Below, in pieces: positions 31,071 through 42,327 of a stretch of 64,000 bases of DNA. The notes below the pieces were generated by a model. It worked only from the letters and a program-made list of their open reading frames with translations. It was not told the DNA's origin and ran no database searches. Position 1 is the stretch's first letter. Each line of letters opens with the position of its first letter. The stretch spans positions 1 to 64,000 of the forward strand of contig JAKSZP010009568.1 in assembly GCA_022478985.1 (NCBI GenBank), given 5' to 3'. Both the position numbers and the translations under genes were made by a program. The stretch comes from Massospora cicadina (lineage: Eukaryota > Entomophthoromycota > Entomophthoromycetes > Entomophthorales > Entomophthoraceae).

Positions 31071-32252
31071 TGTCCACCATCACCTAGTTCCATTCTTGAT
31101 ACTTAGGAGCCGCACGTCACTTCTTATCTACAAACAGCTTAGTTACATTGGTAGATTTATTTATCTTTCTCTGAACCTGTTGATGTATCTTCTGATGTGG
31201 GTGACAAAGATATCTGTAGCAGGATATTACTACGTACTTGTGGCCCAACTCTAAACACAGGGCTTTAACCCAAATTTGAATACATAGATGACACCCCCAT
31301 TGATGCATGGAGGGAGTCATTATATGCAAATTAGGCCACAATGAGGTTCACTGCCCATGTATCCTGAGAAGCATTATATAGCTATGAAGATACTGCTCCA
31401 AGTACTAATTATTATGCTACATTTTGCCATGTGACTGAGGTGATAGGCAAATATCTACAAAGCTTAATCTTTAACGTTTCAACAAAAGCCTTCCAGGATT
31501 GTGAAGTAAAAAAGAGGTTTTCTATTTCTGAATACTTAACAAGGACCCCTAACCAGGGCAAACTTATGTGCCACAAACAACTGTGTAATGTCCTCTGATG
31601 TAGTGGTTGTCATACAAAGGATGAAGAAGACTTGCTTTGTAAAGTAATCTACAACCACTATGATCACGTCATACCCATTTGAGATAGGTAAACTTATAAA
31701 ATTTAATGACAGTGACGCTAAGGATACCTCTTCCTGTTAAAGAAAAAGGAGGAGGCCGTTACACCATGTCATATATGACTTAACCTAGAACAGATCAAGC
31801 ACTTCTTAATCCATGAGTGAACTTCCTGTCAGTCCATTCCAGCCATACCCTTGTTTGATGAGGTTAGTGGATTTTTTTGCCTCAGGGTGCCCCATAGTTG
31901 GTGGATTAAAATAATCTTTTATGACGCGGGAACACAGCTAAGAGTGAACTCACAATTAATTGTAAAAACATATTACCATATCCTTTAGAGAATACCATTT
32001 AGAAGGGGCTTTACAAGCATTGATTTTCGCTAGGAGATCCCGCCCTCAGGGTCTGAAGACTAGGATATAAAACCAGCGTCAAGTCGTAAAACTTCATAGA
32101 CAGGAGATACCAAGACTGGTTAAAGAATTAACTTAACTCATTGGCATAGAAGGAGTATTGGGATAACAGCGTCCAAGGGAGGACCTTTGTTGACATCAGC
32201 TATTAGTTCCATAAAAGAATCAGGGATACTAGGGGACATAAACCCACAGGAT
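31071..32252 (-). pseudogene. E4 pol: integrase
   Basis: Minus-strand motifs: a VVVDYFTKQVFFILCMTTTTSE core strand near 31690-31620, THGTQF/FWKALLETLK near 31500, and an IVA-stop-FAYNDSLHASMGVSSM block near 31360-31290. Domain order runs from RT on the right (33.6 kb) to the chromodomain on the left (20.3 kb, beyond E5). Heavy decay. It represents the oldest chromovirus layer in this part of the window. Confidence 0.75.
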
Positions 32253-32690
32253 TTATTTTGATCTGGTTTTATTTTTAGGTTTAAATTTAGGGTTTGGTGT
32301 AAAGAACATAACCACAGCAATGGATGGAGATAGCAGAGTAGTAACTTGTTCAAGTGGAATCACTTTGACAAAATCTGAGTGTGTATCTACATTGAGGCCC
32401 ATTAGGGGTGTGCGGCTTAAGATATCTGGTAAATTATAAGCGGCCTCCCAGACAAACTTGCACTTGAAATTAAAGCTCAGAAGTCCACAATGGGTATTGG
32501 TCTGCCTATGAGCCAGCTTTTGAGATTTGCAATAATAAGTGAACGACTTGTGGTCCATATACACAACCACTGTATGCTTGGTCTCTCATAACAGGTACCG
32601 CCAATGCATCATGGACCAAGAAACTGACGCCAAATCTTTATCATAAATAACTAGGCTTGCTCTGCGGCACTAAACTTCTTGAGAAATAAG
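32253..32690 (-). pseudogene. E4 pol: RNase H domain
   Basis: The frame 32570-32253 reads VVYMDHKSFTYYCKSQKLAHRQ... SFNFKCKFV... NLPDILSRTP, matching E1 HMDHQALLYFHKPQKLAHRQ and NVLPDFLSHSP. Upstream sequence to about 32690 (VSWSMMHWRYLL-like, YDKDLA) is the Glu-containing part with stops. Confidence 0.82.
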
Positions 32691-33602
32691 CCACAGGGTG
32701 TTAAAGCCCATCATGTTCCTGAATAATTACAGCCCCAAATGCAGCTCCAGAGGTATTGCACAAAACATTATATGACTTCTCTTCATCAGCATGACAAAGA
32801 ATGGGGGAAATAATGAGAACCTTCTTTATTGCCTCAAATGCCTGCTAAGATTATGGAGTCCAGAAAAATGGGCGTTATTACCTGTATGGAGGTGAAGGGG
32901 TGAGGCCATCTTAGAAATGGATTGTGATAACTTCTTAAGAAATAAAACAAATTCTAAGAAGCTCAGCAGGTGGGTTGTGTTACTAGGGTGAACCATGAGC
33001 AGATGGCATATTGCTAGAAGGTGCGATGGAATGACCATCTAAGCTCAGATTTCCCAGGAGTTGGACTTCATCCTTTAAGTTCTTGCATTTGGATAGCTTA
33101 GAAACTATATTTAGCTTTATGGAGGCTGCAGCCTCTGCTGCTAAATTCTTGATGCGTTATTCAGCATTAGGTGAGTGGACCAAGATGTCATCCACATATG
33201 AAACTTTACATAAGAATATGAGATCCCTCAGGCATCATCAATTTAGCGCTGGAAAACTGTTGGGGCATTTTCAGACCAAAGGGCATAACATAAAACTGGT
33301 AAATTCCATAATTGGTGCAAATTTCAATCAGACACTCCTGTATAGACTTGACCCACACCTGATATAAAATTATTTACCAGATCGAAGTTTGGAGAACACT
33401 TTTGATTTAGAAATTGCTTGGTAAATCGCTGCCTCAAGGGGGAAAAGGTATGAATCAGGAACCATCACATTGTTCAAATGTACAAAATAAATGTATGGCC
33501 TCAAAGTACAGTTGGGATTTGAGATGATGATCAAGTCAAAATTCTTACTTTCAAATCAAGCCTTGATAAGTTAACTCTCAAGTCATTGCAAATGATACCT
33601 GT
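32691..33602 (-). pseudogene. E4 pol: reverse transcriptase
   Basis: On the minus strand, FPLEAAIYQAISKSKVFSKL near 33440-33385 matches E1 PLEQTIIQAIAKSHVFSKL. MPFGLKMPQQFSSA follows near 33290-33240, then thumb and connection. E8 is inserted just upstream at 33603. The antisense 94-codon frame at 33083-33367 is a shadow of this RT. Confidence 0.8.
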
Positions 33603-34152
33603 TGTCAGGATCTCAGGTTGACACCACAGATCCTTTGTTGTTTGAGGGCCAGTTGACCTGAAGCCTGAGGGTGTTAGATACTTACCTTGGTTACTTCTCT
33701 TGGTCAAGGAGTCTTGTTAATCCAGATATCAAGTCTGGTGAGTCAAATTCCAAGTAGATACAATTTTTTATTTAAAATTGCAAAAAGGAGAAAGAGAATA
33801 AAGTTTATTAGCTCGATACCAGCTATATAAGGGTAATCAAGGAGGGGTCTTAAAAAATCAAAACAGTCCAAGCTTAGATCTAAAATAAACGAATTGATGA
33901 TTTCATGGCAGCCCAATTATCTCAGATGAATTTCTTGTGATCATCTAGTGGCTCAGGTTTGAACCTCAATGTTGGTAGCTCTGAGGGAACATGATTATAC
34001 TGTGTAATTCAGGATTGATCTCTGACTTCAAAAATTATTGACTTTTGTTGGGGATTATCCCTGACAGAAGTTTGGGCTTTTTGGTTGGATCAGGATCAAA
34101 AATTTCGTCATCCAACGCATCTGAATCTGCCATATGAGTAGGAATCCTGACA
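33603..34152. mobile_element. E8: solo LTR, 550 bp, TSD CCTRT
   Basis: Begins TGTCAGGAT and ends ATCCTGACA, a perfect 9-bp terminal inverted repeat. The flanks are CCTGT (33598-33602) and CCTAT (34153-34157), one transition apart. No coding region, primer site or second LTR. It lies within E4. The termini resemble those of E3 LTRs. Orientation is not decided. Confidence 0.72.
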
Positions 34153-34157
34153 CCTAT

Positions 34158-34326
34158 CACTGAGGGCACCAATGAAAGTTTTAATCAGAAATTATCACAC
34201 ATATAAGAATAATGTAGATGCCTTCAGGAATTTCATCACCACTTCCTGAACCTTGAGAAGTGTGACCCCCATCATTGCAGTCATGAGGATGATGCAGAAC
34301 AATGAGGGCACCGACCAGGTGGTTGA
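34158..34326 (-). other. E4 remnant between E8 and E9
   Basis: 169 bp that continue E4 sequence upstream of its RT. It ends where the E9 5' LTR begins at 34327. No motif recognised. Confidence 0.45.
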
Positions 34327-34857
34327 TGTCACAGTTAGTGAATTTTCCTTATGTAGAATGTCCCATCAAAGCTAAGCACAAGGAGTCCTCTGGAGTCAAG
34401 GATAGAACCCTTGAGGGTCACTAATAACCGCTCTAAGGTCATTGACTGAAAATGGGTTCTGGCTTTGCCATCCAGGGCTGAGGGAAATAGTGCCATAAAG
34501 ATGAAAATCTGGTGAAAATAAGTTTAAAAATCTAAAAATAAGCTTGTATGAGGTTACAGATTCTGCCACATTTGTAAAATCTTGATTTAGCTAAAAGGCG
34601 AAAACTTTTTGGCTTAGATCAGTTTTATTAATCATTTTGAGACTACTGCAAATCATCCTTTATATTAACGCCCAATCTTAGAAATTCTTTGCCTTTATCA
34701 GATAAATAGATAGATTTTAATAAAGTTTATAAGATTTGCTGAAGTTTCCCAAAACTTTTCAGCTAATTTTACTAATAAAACCATTTTGAAACCTTCTGTG
34801 ATGGCTGGACTCCACTTTCAGCTCTGGTATGAACCTCCCCTTTGGCGCAAAACCGCC
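34327..34857 (+). repeat. E9 5' LTR, first part
   Basis: TGTCACAGTTAGTGAATTT..., homologous to 49439-49968. It ends with CCGCC (34853-34857), the left target-site copy of E10; the LTR continues at 42333. Confidence 0.9.
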
Positions 34858-36011
34858 TGTAAAAATTTATAGAACTTGATTATAATTCAGACAATAACCC
34901 CTATAAACTTATTTTTTTTAGTACTAGATGGTCCCATATAAACTTAATACTTGCACAGGTTCAGTTCATACGCAATTCATCCACGTTGTACTATTGTTAA
35001 TATAATTGGCTGATAATAGTATGACAACTATTATCCATAGTAGAATGAAATTCTTAGATCTCAGCCCAACATTCAGCCAGTATTTTCACTAGAAATACTT
35101 GAGATGTCTCAAAATAGGGATTTGTTCCCTCATACTGTTTAACCCAATCTTCTCTGAGAATCCATGTTGACAGTTACTCCAGTTTGACACACAGTCGGCA
35201 GCAATCCCCAATTAGTTTCCACTTCTTCTCTGGATCCCTGCTCAGATCCTTACACTTTTCCTTAAAGAGTCTCCCAATTATAGCACACAGCAATAGTATC
35301 CCTGAGAAAGAAAAAAAATGAAAGCTGATAAAGTTTACTACTTAAACTATATACCAGATGAAAAACTTCTTTTTTATTATCGGTGAATTCTAGGGAATTT
35401 ATAGTGGGGGATTCAGCGCTCAACCCTTGGTTGACACCTCTTTGATGAAACAGCAGCTGTTGCCATTGAATCACCCATCCTCATCTCAGCAGCGATAGTC
35501 TTCCCCATCCTGGCTAGGATTCCATTATTGGACATCCTCGAGACCTAAATGGTAAGAGTTGGAAAACATGTCTTAACGTTTTCCTCTTGTTCTAAGCAAA
35601 CCAACCATATTTGGCTAGCAATCTGCTTAGGCAATGGGACTTGTTACCCATTAAGATAGGTCACAAACCAACTGATCGATTCACTAGTTGCAGGTGGCAT
35701 CACTTGCCTCACAACTTACTACTTACATTCCCAATCAGTTGGTGATGAAACCTGACCAATCCCAATTGGTAACCTGATAGTTAATCACTATCAGATGCCC
35801 CTATTTCGTTGGCAACTCCGCCTGATGAGATCTTAAGCATTCATCTGGATCAATCCCTGACAGATATGACCAGGCGAAAATCCTAAAATCCCCAGAACAT
35901 AGTTACTCCAAAATCAGGGTCAATTGATTTCCTTTCACCTCGAATTAGGGAATTATCCCTAGCGATTCCTGGTAATCTAGCAGGATGGTTTTATGGGCAA
36001 AAATCCCAACA
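34858..36011 (-). repeat. E10 3' LTR
   Basis: TGTAAAAAT...AATCCCAACA on the plus strand, direct repeat of 41206-42327 and homologous to LTR E13 (51550-52644). On its right CATACCCCCTCTT supplies the polypurine tract of the minus strand. Confidence 0.92.
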
Positions 36012-36593
36012 CATACCCCCTCTTACCTTGATTTCCAGTGGGAAAAGGGCTGGGGTAGTAGAACACCACTTCGGACACTCAGCCAAATACTTCATTTACT
36101 CATGAGGAGTATAATTATCAATACTCAACGATGCTCAGGACAACCTTTGGCATGCGGCTCTCCTCCTCTTCCTCCTTGCTACCAACTACTCAGAGCGCGG
36201 TCCCCATGATCTACTGTTGTGCTGGGCTGATTGATTTACTCATGATGATATTAGTCCTGGGATCTGGTTTTCCCCCATCAGGGCATATGACCCACTGTCA
36301 TTTTCAGGATTCTTAATCCAGTGTCCTTGATTTCCTGTTCTTCTCTTTATTATATACAGTAGACTCTTGTCATCAATGTTCATTTCGTGTCCCAATTAAA
36401 ATGCTTTTTTATGTTCGCCCTTGTTATTTTTCTCTCATAACCTCTTGGCTCATGTCATTATTAATTCTTCTCCTGGAGAGCTTATTCCATTAATCTTGAG
36501 ATTAGTTTCTCCAAAATTGGAGCTAAATGGATTGTAGAGTGCATAATGTTGACTTCCATATGAGTCCAACATCCCCCATCTCATCCAGCTCAT
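36012..36593 (+). other. E10 extra region, possible antisense promoter
   Basis: No pol-like frame on either strand. TATATA lies at 36351-36356, about 240 bp before the ATG of the plus-strand frame at 36594. This part is absent from the other elements in the window. Confidence 0.4.
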
Positions 36594-37007
36594 ATGTCAA
36601 ATTCCAAGTCATGGTACCAACAACTACTAAACATTTTACATGATCAAGATCTTCGGCTCTTCCAGCAGACAAGTCAGGATGAACGCTGGAACCTCTTCTA
36701 TGGTCCTTCCAGGACTCATACGCCTAGTCTGGCAACAGCAGCTAGTCCTTCTGTGGAGCTACCGGAAATGATAACCAACCCTTTGGAAATCAGGTTAGAG
36801 ATCGTTTTGAATGACCCACAGCTGATTATCCCTCTGTTATCAATTCCAGAGTTGGATTTCAATACTTTCCTGGATTCAGCTCCTTTCACAGATGCGCCAA
36901 ACATCATCATGGATGCTCCTGAAAGTATGCCCTTTGCCCTTGATTGCTCCTTTCTTGCAGGGTCAGACTCGCTTCCTGAGTTCCTCTTCCAACCCGGACA
37001 ATACTAA
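36594..37007 (+). CDS. Antisense open frame in E10, 137 codons, unknown function
   Basis: Begins ATG with SNSKSWYQQLLNILHDQDL and ends FLFQPGQY before TAA. It lies on the strand opposite to the element genes, between the integrase C-terminus and the 3' LTR. The product would be acidic and rich in Leu, Pro, Ser and Thr, with no transmembrane segment or motif I recognise. The same frame stays open past the stop (see 37008-37770). I cannot tell a captured host gene from an accessory retroelement gene or a chance frame. Confidence 0.5.
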   Translation: MSNSKSWYQQLLNILHDQDLRLFQQTSQDERWNLFYGPSRTHTPSLATAASPSVELPEMITNPLEIRLEIVLNDPQLIIPLLSIPELDFNTFLDSAPFTDAPNIIMDAPESMPFALDCSFLAGSDSLPEFLFQPGQY

Positions 37008-37770
37008 AAACCCGCTGTTTTGGCTACTGAGCTCACCATTGGCAACAGTATTCATTTTGAGCTTCCCGACGCAGAATTGAGGTCCCAAGTCACTGAGGCT
37101 TTATCCCTAGTGCTGAATCCCTCCAGTCATGAGAACATCCTAGATCAGGATATTACCACTTATGCTCTTTGCTTTGCCAGAAAAGTTCTTTGAAGTTGGG
37201 CCGCGAAGCTTCCAGCCTCCCCAGGTTCCATCATTCCTTCTGACACAGCTTCTGAGAAGCTTGTAGTCATCACTTGTAGGATGCCATTCGCTCCATGCAT
37301 GACTATCTCCTTTCCAGAACTTCCCATTGGTATCTCCCGCTGATGGCTTTAATAGGGGGCATGATTAGGCAATCCCCATCTAATATCCCTTGTTCGCTGC
37401 TGGCCCATATGTCCAGTGTTCTTGATGAAGCCCATTGGCAGGCGCTCAAGATTAATCTTTCAGCTCTGGTACCATATTGGGATTTCTCAAGGAATTCGCT
37501 GACTGCCTCTTTCTATACTATAGCTTCCCTCCCCACTCTGGGGTTTCACAGTTGGATTCTTCTGACAACTCAATTTCCCTTCCCCTAGTCACTTTCTTGC
37601 AGGGATCTGCGTCCGCTCAAAGAACTTGGTTCCAAGTAGGGCAAGCCCTCACTAGCATCTGATCTCACATAGATTTTGAAGGTATATTCATTACTACTGC
37701 AATCCATCCTCCCTCCCCCAAGATGCAACATAGGCAGAATCATCTCCATATCATGGATAATCAATAAAAA
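37008..37770 (+). pseudogene. In-frame continuation of the antisense frame, with poly(A) signal
   Basis: After the TAA at 37005 the same frame reads KPAVLATELTIGNSIHFEL, AELRSQVTEALSLVL and beyond, with only TGA near 37192 before the TGA near 37342: about 249 codons from 36594 with two internal stops. Other frames at 37295-37588 and 37477-37662 may be shifted continuations. AATAAA at 37763-37768 lies on the same strand. This pattern suggests a decayed longer gene. No family is recognised. Confidence 0.42.
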
Positions 37771-38059
37771 ATAAAAATTATAAAAATATAAAGGGTTTTT
37801 CTATGCTGTTTTTAATAATGATTTTTTTTCAATATCTTTTATCAATATTTTATTTCTCTTCTTTTTTCCATGGGACTTGACCTTGTTTCAGTTCAGTGGT
37901 CCATCTTTCTTTATCTTTCCCCCAAACTGGGTCCTAGGTAATCTTAAACCTACCAGTTTTCTATGGTTCAGAGGTTCTTTTTGGACTTAACCATCTAGAT
38001 TGGTTCAGAGGTCCTTTTTTTGGACTTGATATAATTATCAGGACATGACCAACTTAATG
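37771..38059. other. E10 AT-rich spacer
   Basis: Roughly 290 bp of AT-rich sequence with runs of T and two copies of a GGTTCAGAGGT(C/T)CTTTTT...GGACTT motif (about 37965-38010). No gene seen. Confidence 0.5.
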
Positions 38060-38640
38060 GTTAATCAGTCCTTTGGGAACTCTTTTTTTCATCAATCCAT
38101 CGCTTCAAATACTTAGCATGTACTCAATTTACAACTCTTCCATCCAAGAGATTCTTGCTGGAGTAGGCGTCAGTCGCCGTCTTGGTGATAATCTCAAATG
38201 GACTGACCACAACGCATCCAGTTTGTTTCTTTTGTCCATGCATAGCATAGTAGTACACTCTTTTGCCTATTCAATAAGCTGCTAAAGCTGGTCAGTTCTT
38301 ATTGTCCGTCAATTTCACTTATATCCTTTTCTTCAACATAGTATCAAATGCTTATGATTGCATCTTGATTAGAATCAGACTCACCCATGGACTCATTGAC
38401 AGAACTAAAAGCCCATGCTTCACTAGTTTGCCAATTTCATCTTTCACTACCACTTTGGCTGCATTCAACCGTAAAATTGGTCTCAGCCTAATTGGCAAAT
38501 TTTCCCCAGTGTTGACCTTGTAGATCACATCTCTCATGCATCACAAATTGTGGTAATCCTGAGCGAATACTTTCTGATACATTTTGAACAATTCAAGCAC
38601 CTCCTCTTGATGGCCTTCTGTCTGATCAGCGAGTTTCTCA
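38060..38640 (-). pseudogene. E10 pol: start of RT fused to integrase C-terminus
   Basis: The frame 38537-38352 ends with the first RT motif (TGENLPIRLRPILRLNAAK, KHGLLVLSMSPWVS). Within about 100 bp the minus strand reads VVSPFEIITKTATDAYSSKN, matching the integrase end of E2 (IGPFEIIKKTGVDAYTIEE). The deletion therefore removes some 2 kb of RT, RNase H and integrase core. The joint lies near 38300. Confidence 0.8.
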
Positions 38641-38814
38641 AAATTAACCAATATGTTAATACTCTTAGTTACCCCAGCTTGTAATCCCATCTCATCAAGA
38701 ATCCCATAAATTATGGAATCTCTTCAATTTGGCTATCAGAATCAAATGAACAAATGTGATGATCTTATTCTTCCTGATCTTCATTGGTTTTTCACTTAAG
38801 TTCGCCAGAAGAAC

Positions 38815-39644
38815 TCAAATTTCTCCATGGCCTGGCATTATTATCCCAGGAGCCACCCAAGGCTCTACTCTAGACTTCTTCCAGGGGCTTCCAACCTCCC
38901 CATACAACAGCTCAGGTATCTCCAATGTCAACCCTATGTATAATGTCATCTGCAATCCTGGCGGTATGGTCTTCTCATTATTTTTTAGTGGAATTCCCCA
39001 GTTCTCTAGGATTTCTGTTGGCATTTCTTGTTGCTTCCAACCAACTAATTGGTATTGAATTGGGACAATGCCAGCATTGTATATTAAGTTGATGAAGTTG
39101 TTTCTCCTATTCAGTGGAGCTTCTCCATCCTTCTGATATACCAATGATAACGTCTGACCCAATATGGTCAACATATTATCCTTGAAGTTACATCTAACTC
39201 CGTACTTGTGTAGAAATTTTGTCCCAACTAGAATGTCATAGTTTTGGTTGGCCAAAACTATTGCTGGCGCAAATACCACCATGGACCCAAATCATAGTGC
39301 AAAGCGCTATACGCTTCACATGAGATGGTGGTATTCAGCCCAGCAGTCCCATACTCCTTCTTGTGTTCCAAGTCAGGCGAGATCTTCATCCTCTTCACCA
39401 GCTTGGTTGAGACAATGTTAATGGGCGCTCCACTTTCAACAATCACTCTTACCCTTACTCTATTCACTTGTATGTCTGTATATGTACACTCAGAATATTG
39501 TAAAATAATGTTTACTGAATGTATAGCAGCATTATTAGCCAAATTGAGGGTGTGAATGATTTGCGCCAATAAAACAAGAAATAATTCCTTTATCGTGCTG
39601 AGGGGGAGTGACAGGTTTGCCTCATCTAATCGGACTTCAGACAA
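38815..39644 (-). pseudogene. E10 pol: aspartic protease and linker
   Basis: 39644-39258 carries the protease: RVIVESGAPINIVSTKLVKRM, with Glu in place of catalytic Asp (GAA). 39282-38815 continues with NYDILVGTKFLHKYG, the second strand region, and a long protease-RT linker. Both frames are long and nearly contiguous. E12 has the same Glu substitution and E3 has Asn. Confidence 0.8.
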
Positions 39645-39849
39645 TTCATCAGGATTTTCAGCAGCTCAAATCTTGTCCGCCAGTTGTTGGGCGTATGGCT
39701 GTACAACCTCCTTGATTATATTGGGGTTGATTCCCTTCACCCCAGATCTGGTCACTGCATTTATGTCTAAATTGACCACTTGATACAGTTGATCATGTAT
39801 GTCTTTGTCCACGAACAGATCACTGATATCAATGTTTTGTTCATGATGT

Positions 39850-40140
39850 CAGAAAGAACAGGCTTCTCCACAGCTCTAGATTTTGTACCATCTATGCCGC
39901 GGGCCCTTTTCCCAATTCCTTAGTGGCAGCAGACTCTTTCGCTTGGACCATGTTGATTTGATCATTCAGCTTCTTGCAGTGCACAGCAAAATGTCCCTTC
40001 CCACCGCATTGGTAGCAGACCTTTTCTTTCTTATTCATCCATCTGAATTCTTTGGGCTTATTCCCTGGCACAGTTTGGTTGTTTGTCTCTTTGGCACCTT
40101 TGTTCCCCTTCATGGGATTCAGTTTTCACACTGGATTGGA
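39850..40140 (-). pseudogene. E10 Gag: CCHC zinc knuckle
   Basis: The frame 40113-39892 is basic (KGNKGAKETNNQ) with a perfect knuckle CYQCGGKGHFAVHC (CX2CX4HX4C), the nucleocapsid part of Gag that binds RNA. It is followed by an acidic/Ala segment before the protease frame. Confidence 0.88.
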
Positions 40141-40259
40141 TTTGAAACTTCTGTTTGGGGCATCAAAGGTTTCTCCCAAAATCTCAAATTATCTACCATT
40201 TTAGAGGTAGTAATTTATGTCATGAACATGGAAGACATCATGTGGTGCAAATCATGATA

Positions 40260-41180
40260 GGGCTGAAGGGCCACTTGTAATGCGATTCTGGCACTGAAGT
40301 CATCCAGTACCTTCGCTCCAGCCAGGATTTGCGACTACTGGTAGAACTGATCCATGAAGCTTTTTAAAGACTCATCTTTTGGAACTGGATGCCCATAAAC
40401 TTTTGTTTGCGCTTTGACATGTGCGTTGGACTCCCATATTCCTTCATGATGGCCACCTTGGCCTCCGCATATGACCAGCTGTCCCCATCCAGGTGGGGCA
40501 ACACTAAGTTCTGACAGTTGGTGTCTAGGCAATTCATGGCCATCAACGCCTATTGATGATCACCATAGCCATACATGGTCCTATCAAATAGTTGGAAAAA
40601 CGCTGGGGTGTTATCCTGATGGAACGTCAGCAATTTTGCATTGCCTTAAATTCCTCCAAGGTATCTCTAGCCGATTCTCTAGGTTTGGCCACTTGGCTTA
40701 CTTAGGGAGTGACTTTAGCATCATCTCCAAAATGGCAGCAAAAGCGGGCAGCAGGTTTCTTGGGGTATTCGACTTCCCAATTAATGTACAAAGACTTCTT
40801 TCTTCAGCATCACTTGCCACAATTGGCTCACAATTACACTTGTGAGTTTTAAGCTCCTCGTCCTGCTTAATCAGTCGCTCAATATCAGTGCTGAAATTTC
40901 TTAAATGAACGCAATCCGCTTCCACTCCATTTTCAGATAAAAGACCTCTTGAATTAAGTTCCCTCCTTTCTTCTTTAATGAAGTTACTTTTCCAAGTAAC
41001 TCGTTCCCAAAACTCACAGCATTATCAATCACTTCCTCCATCTTGGTGACTTTTACTTTCAAGGCTGCAAATTCTCAATGATCCGCTAAGTTTAGGGCAT
41101 TCTGATTAATAGTGGCTAACTCCATCCATAGATTCTTAACTCATCTTTATACGACATCTTTCTAAGTTCTTCTACTAAAC
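40260..41180 (-). pseudogene. E10 Gag: matrix/capsid region
   Basis: Short frames on the minus strand. 40925-40698 is heptad-rich (EADCVHLRNFSTDIERLIKQDEEL). 40546-40335 reads NCLDTNCQNLVLPHLDGDSW, YAEAKVAIMKEYGSP and FMGIQFQKMSL, matching the capsid pattern of E3 (LIQEFGSNQ... AFMGIQLNKGENP). The start lies near 41160 beside the primer site. Several breaks. Confidence 0.72.
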
Positions 41181-41186
41181 TACACC

Positions 41187-41202
41187 CCTGTAGTGAGCAC
41201 CA
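41187..41202 (-). other. E10 primer-binding site
   Basis: TGGTGCTCACTACAGG on the minus strand, three bases from the 5' LTR end. The same sequence occurs at E12 and E13. Confidence 0.82.
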
Positions 41203-41205
41203 ATT

Positions 41206-42327
41206 TGTTAAAATTTTTTTGTTCTGATTATTATTCGGCCAACAGCCCCTATAAACTTATTACTTGCACAGGTTCAGTTCTTGTGCAATTTGTCTGCATT
41301 GTACAATTGTTGATATATTTGGCTGATAATGTTGACAACTATTATCTGTAGTAGAACGGAATTCTTAGATCTTGGCCCAATGCTTGGCCAGTATTTCTGC
41401 TCAAAATACTTGAGATGTCTCAAAATAGGGGATTTGTTCCCTCATGCTGTTCAACCCAATCTTCTCTGAGAATCCCTGTTGACAGTTTCTCTGGTTTAAC
41501 ACACAGTCAGCAGCAATACCCAATCTGTTTCCAATTCTTCACTGGATCCCCACTCGGATCCTTACTCTTTCTCTTAAAGAGTCTCCCAATTATTGCACAC
41601 AGCAATAATATCCTTGAGAAAGAATAGATTAAATGAAAGCTGATAAAGTTTACTACTCAAATTATTTACTTGATGAAAAACATCTTTTTTATTATTGGTA
41701 AATTTTAGGGAATTTATAGTGGGGGATTCAGCGCTCAACCCTCAGGTGACACCTCTTTGATGAAATGACAATTTCTGCCATTGAATCACCCATCCTTTTC
41801 TCATCAGCGAAGGTTTTACCCATCCTGACTAGGATACCGTCATTGGAATCCTCAAGACCTAAATGGAAAGAGTCAGAAAACGTGTCCCTAACATTTTCCT
41901 CTTGATCCAAGCAAACCAGCCATATTTAGCTAGCGACCTGCTTAAGTAATGAGATCTGATACCCCTTAAGGTAGGTCACAAATCAACTGATTGATTCGCT
42001 AGTTGCAGGCGACATCACTTGCCTTGCAAATTACTGCTTACATTCCAAATCAGTCAGTGATGAAACCCAACCGATCCCAACTGGTGCACCTGATAGTTAA
42101 TCAATATCAGATGTCCCTATTTCATCAGCAACTCTGCCCGACGAGATCTTAAGCATTCATCTGGATCAATCCCTGACAGATATGACCAGGCGAATATCCT
42201 AAAATCCCCAGATCATAGTTATTCCAAAATCAGGGTCAACCGATTTCCAATTCACCTCACATTAGGGAATTATCCCTAGCGATTCCTGGTAATCTAGCAG
42301 GCTGGGAATACGGGAAAAGCACCAACA
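41206..42327 (-). repeat. E10 5' LTR
   Basis: TGTTAAAAT...CACCAACA, direct repeat of 34858-36011, followed by CCGCC (42328-42332). Confidence 0.92.

Larger units (their letters stand above)
34858..42327 (-). mobile_element. E10: gag-protease retroelement lacking most of pol, TSD CCGCC
   Basis: Minus-strand element with 1154- and 1122-bp LTRs (34858-36011, 41206-42327), perfect duplications CCGCC at 34853-34857 and 42328-42332, and a TGGTGCTCACTACAGG primer site. Gag with CCHC knuckle and protease are present. The pol frame then passes from the first RT motif straight to the integrase C-terminus, so RT core, RNase H and integrase core are gone. A 2-kb extra region next to the 3' LTR carries an antisense frame. 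It must depend on another element for replication. Confidence 0.93.

Noticed and set aside
33083..33367. 94-codon plus-strand open frame
   Set aside because: Antisense to the E4 reverse transcriptase (MPFGL and FSKL motifs on the minus strand).
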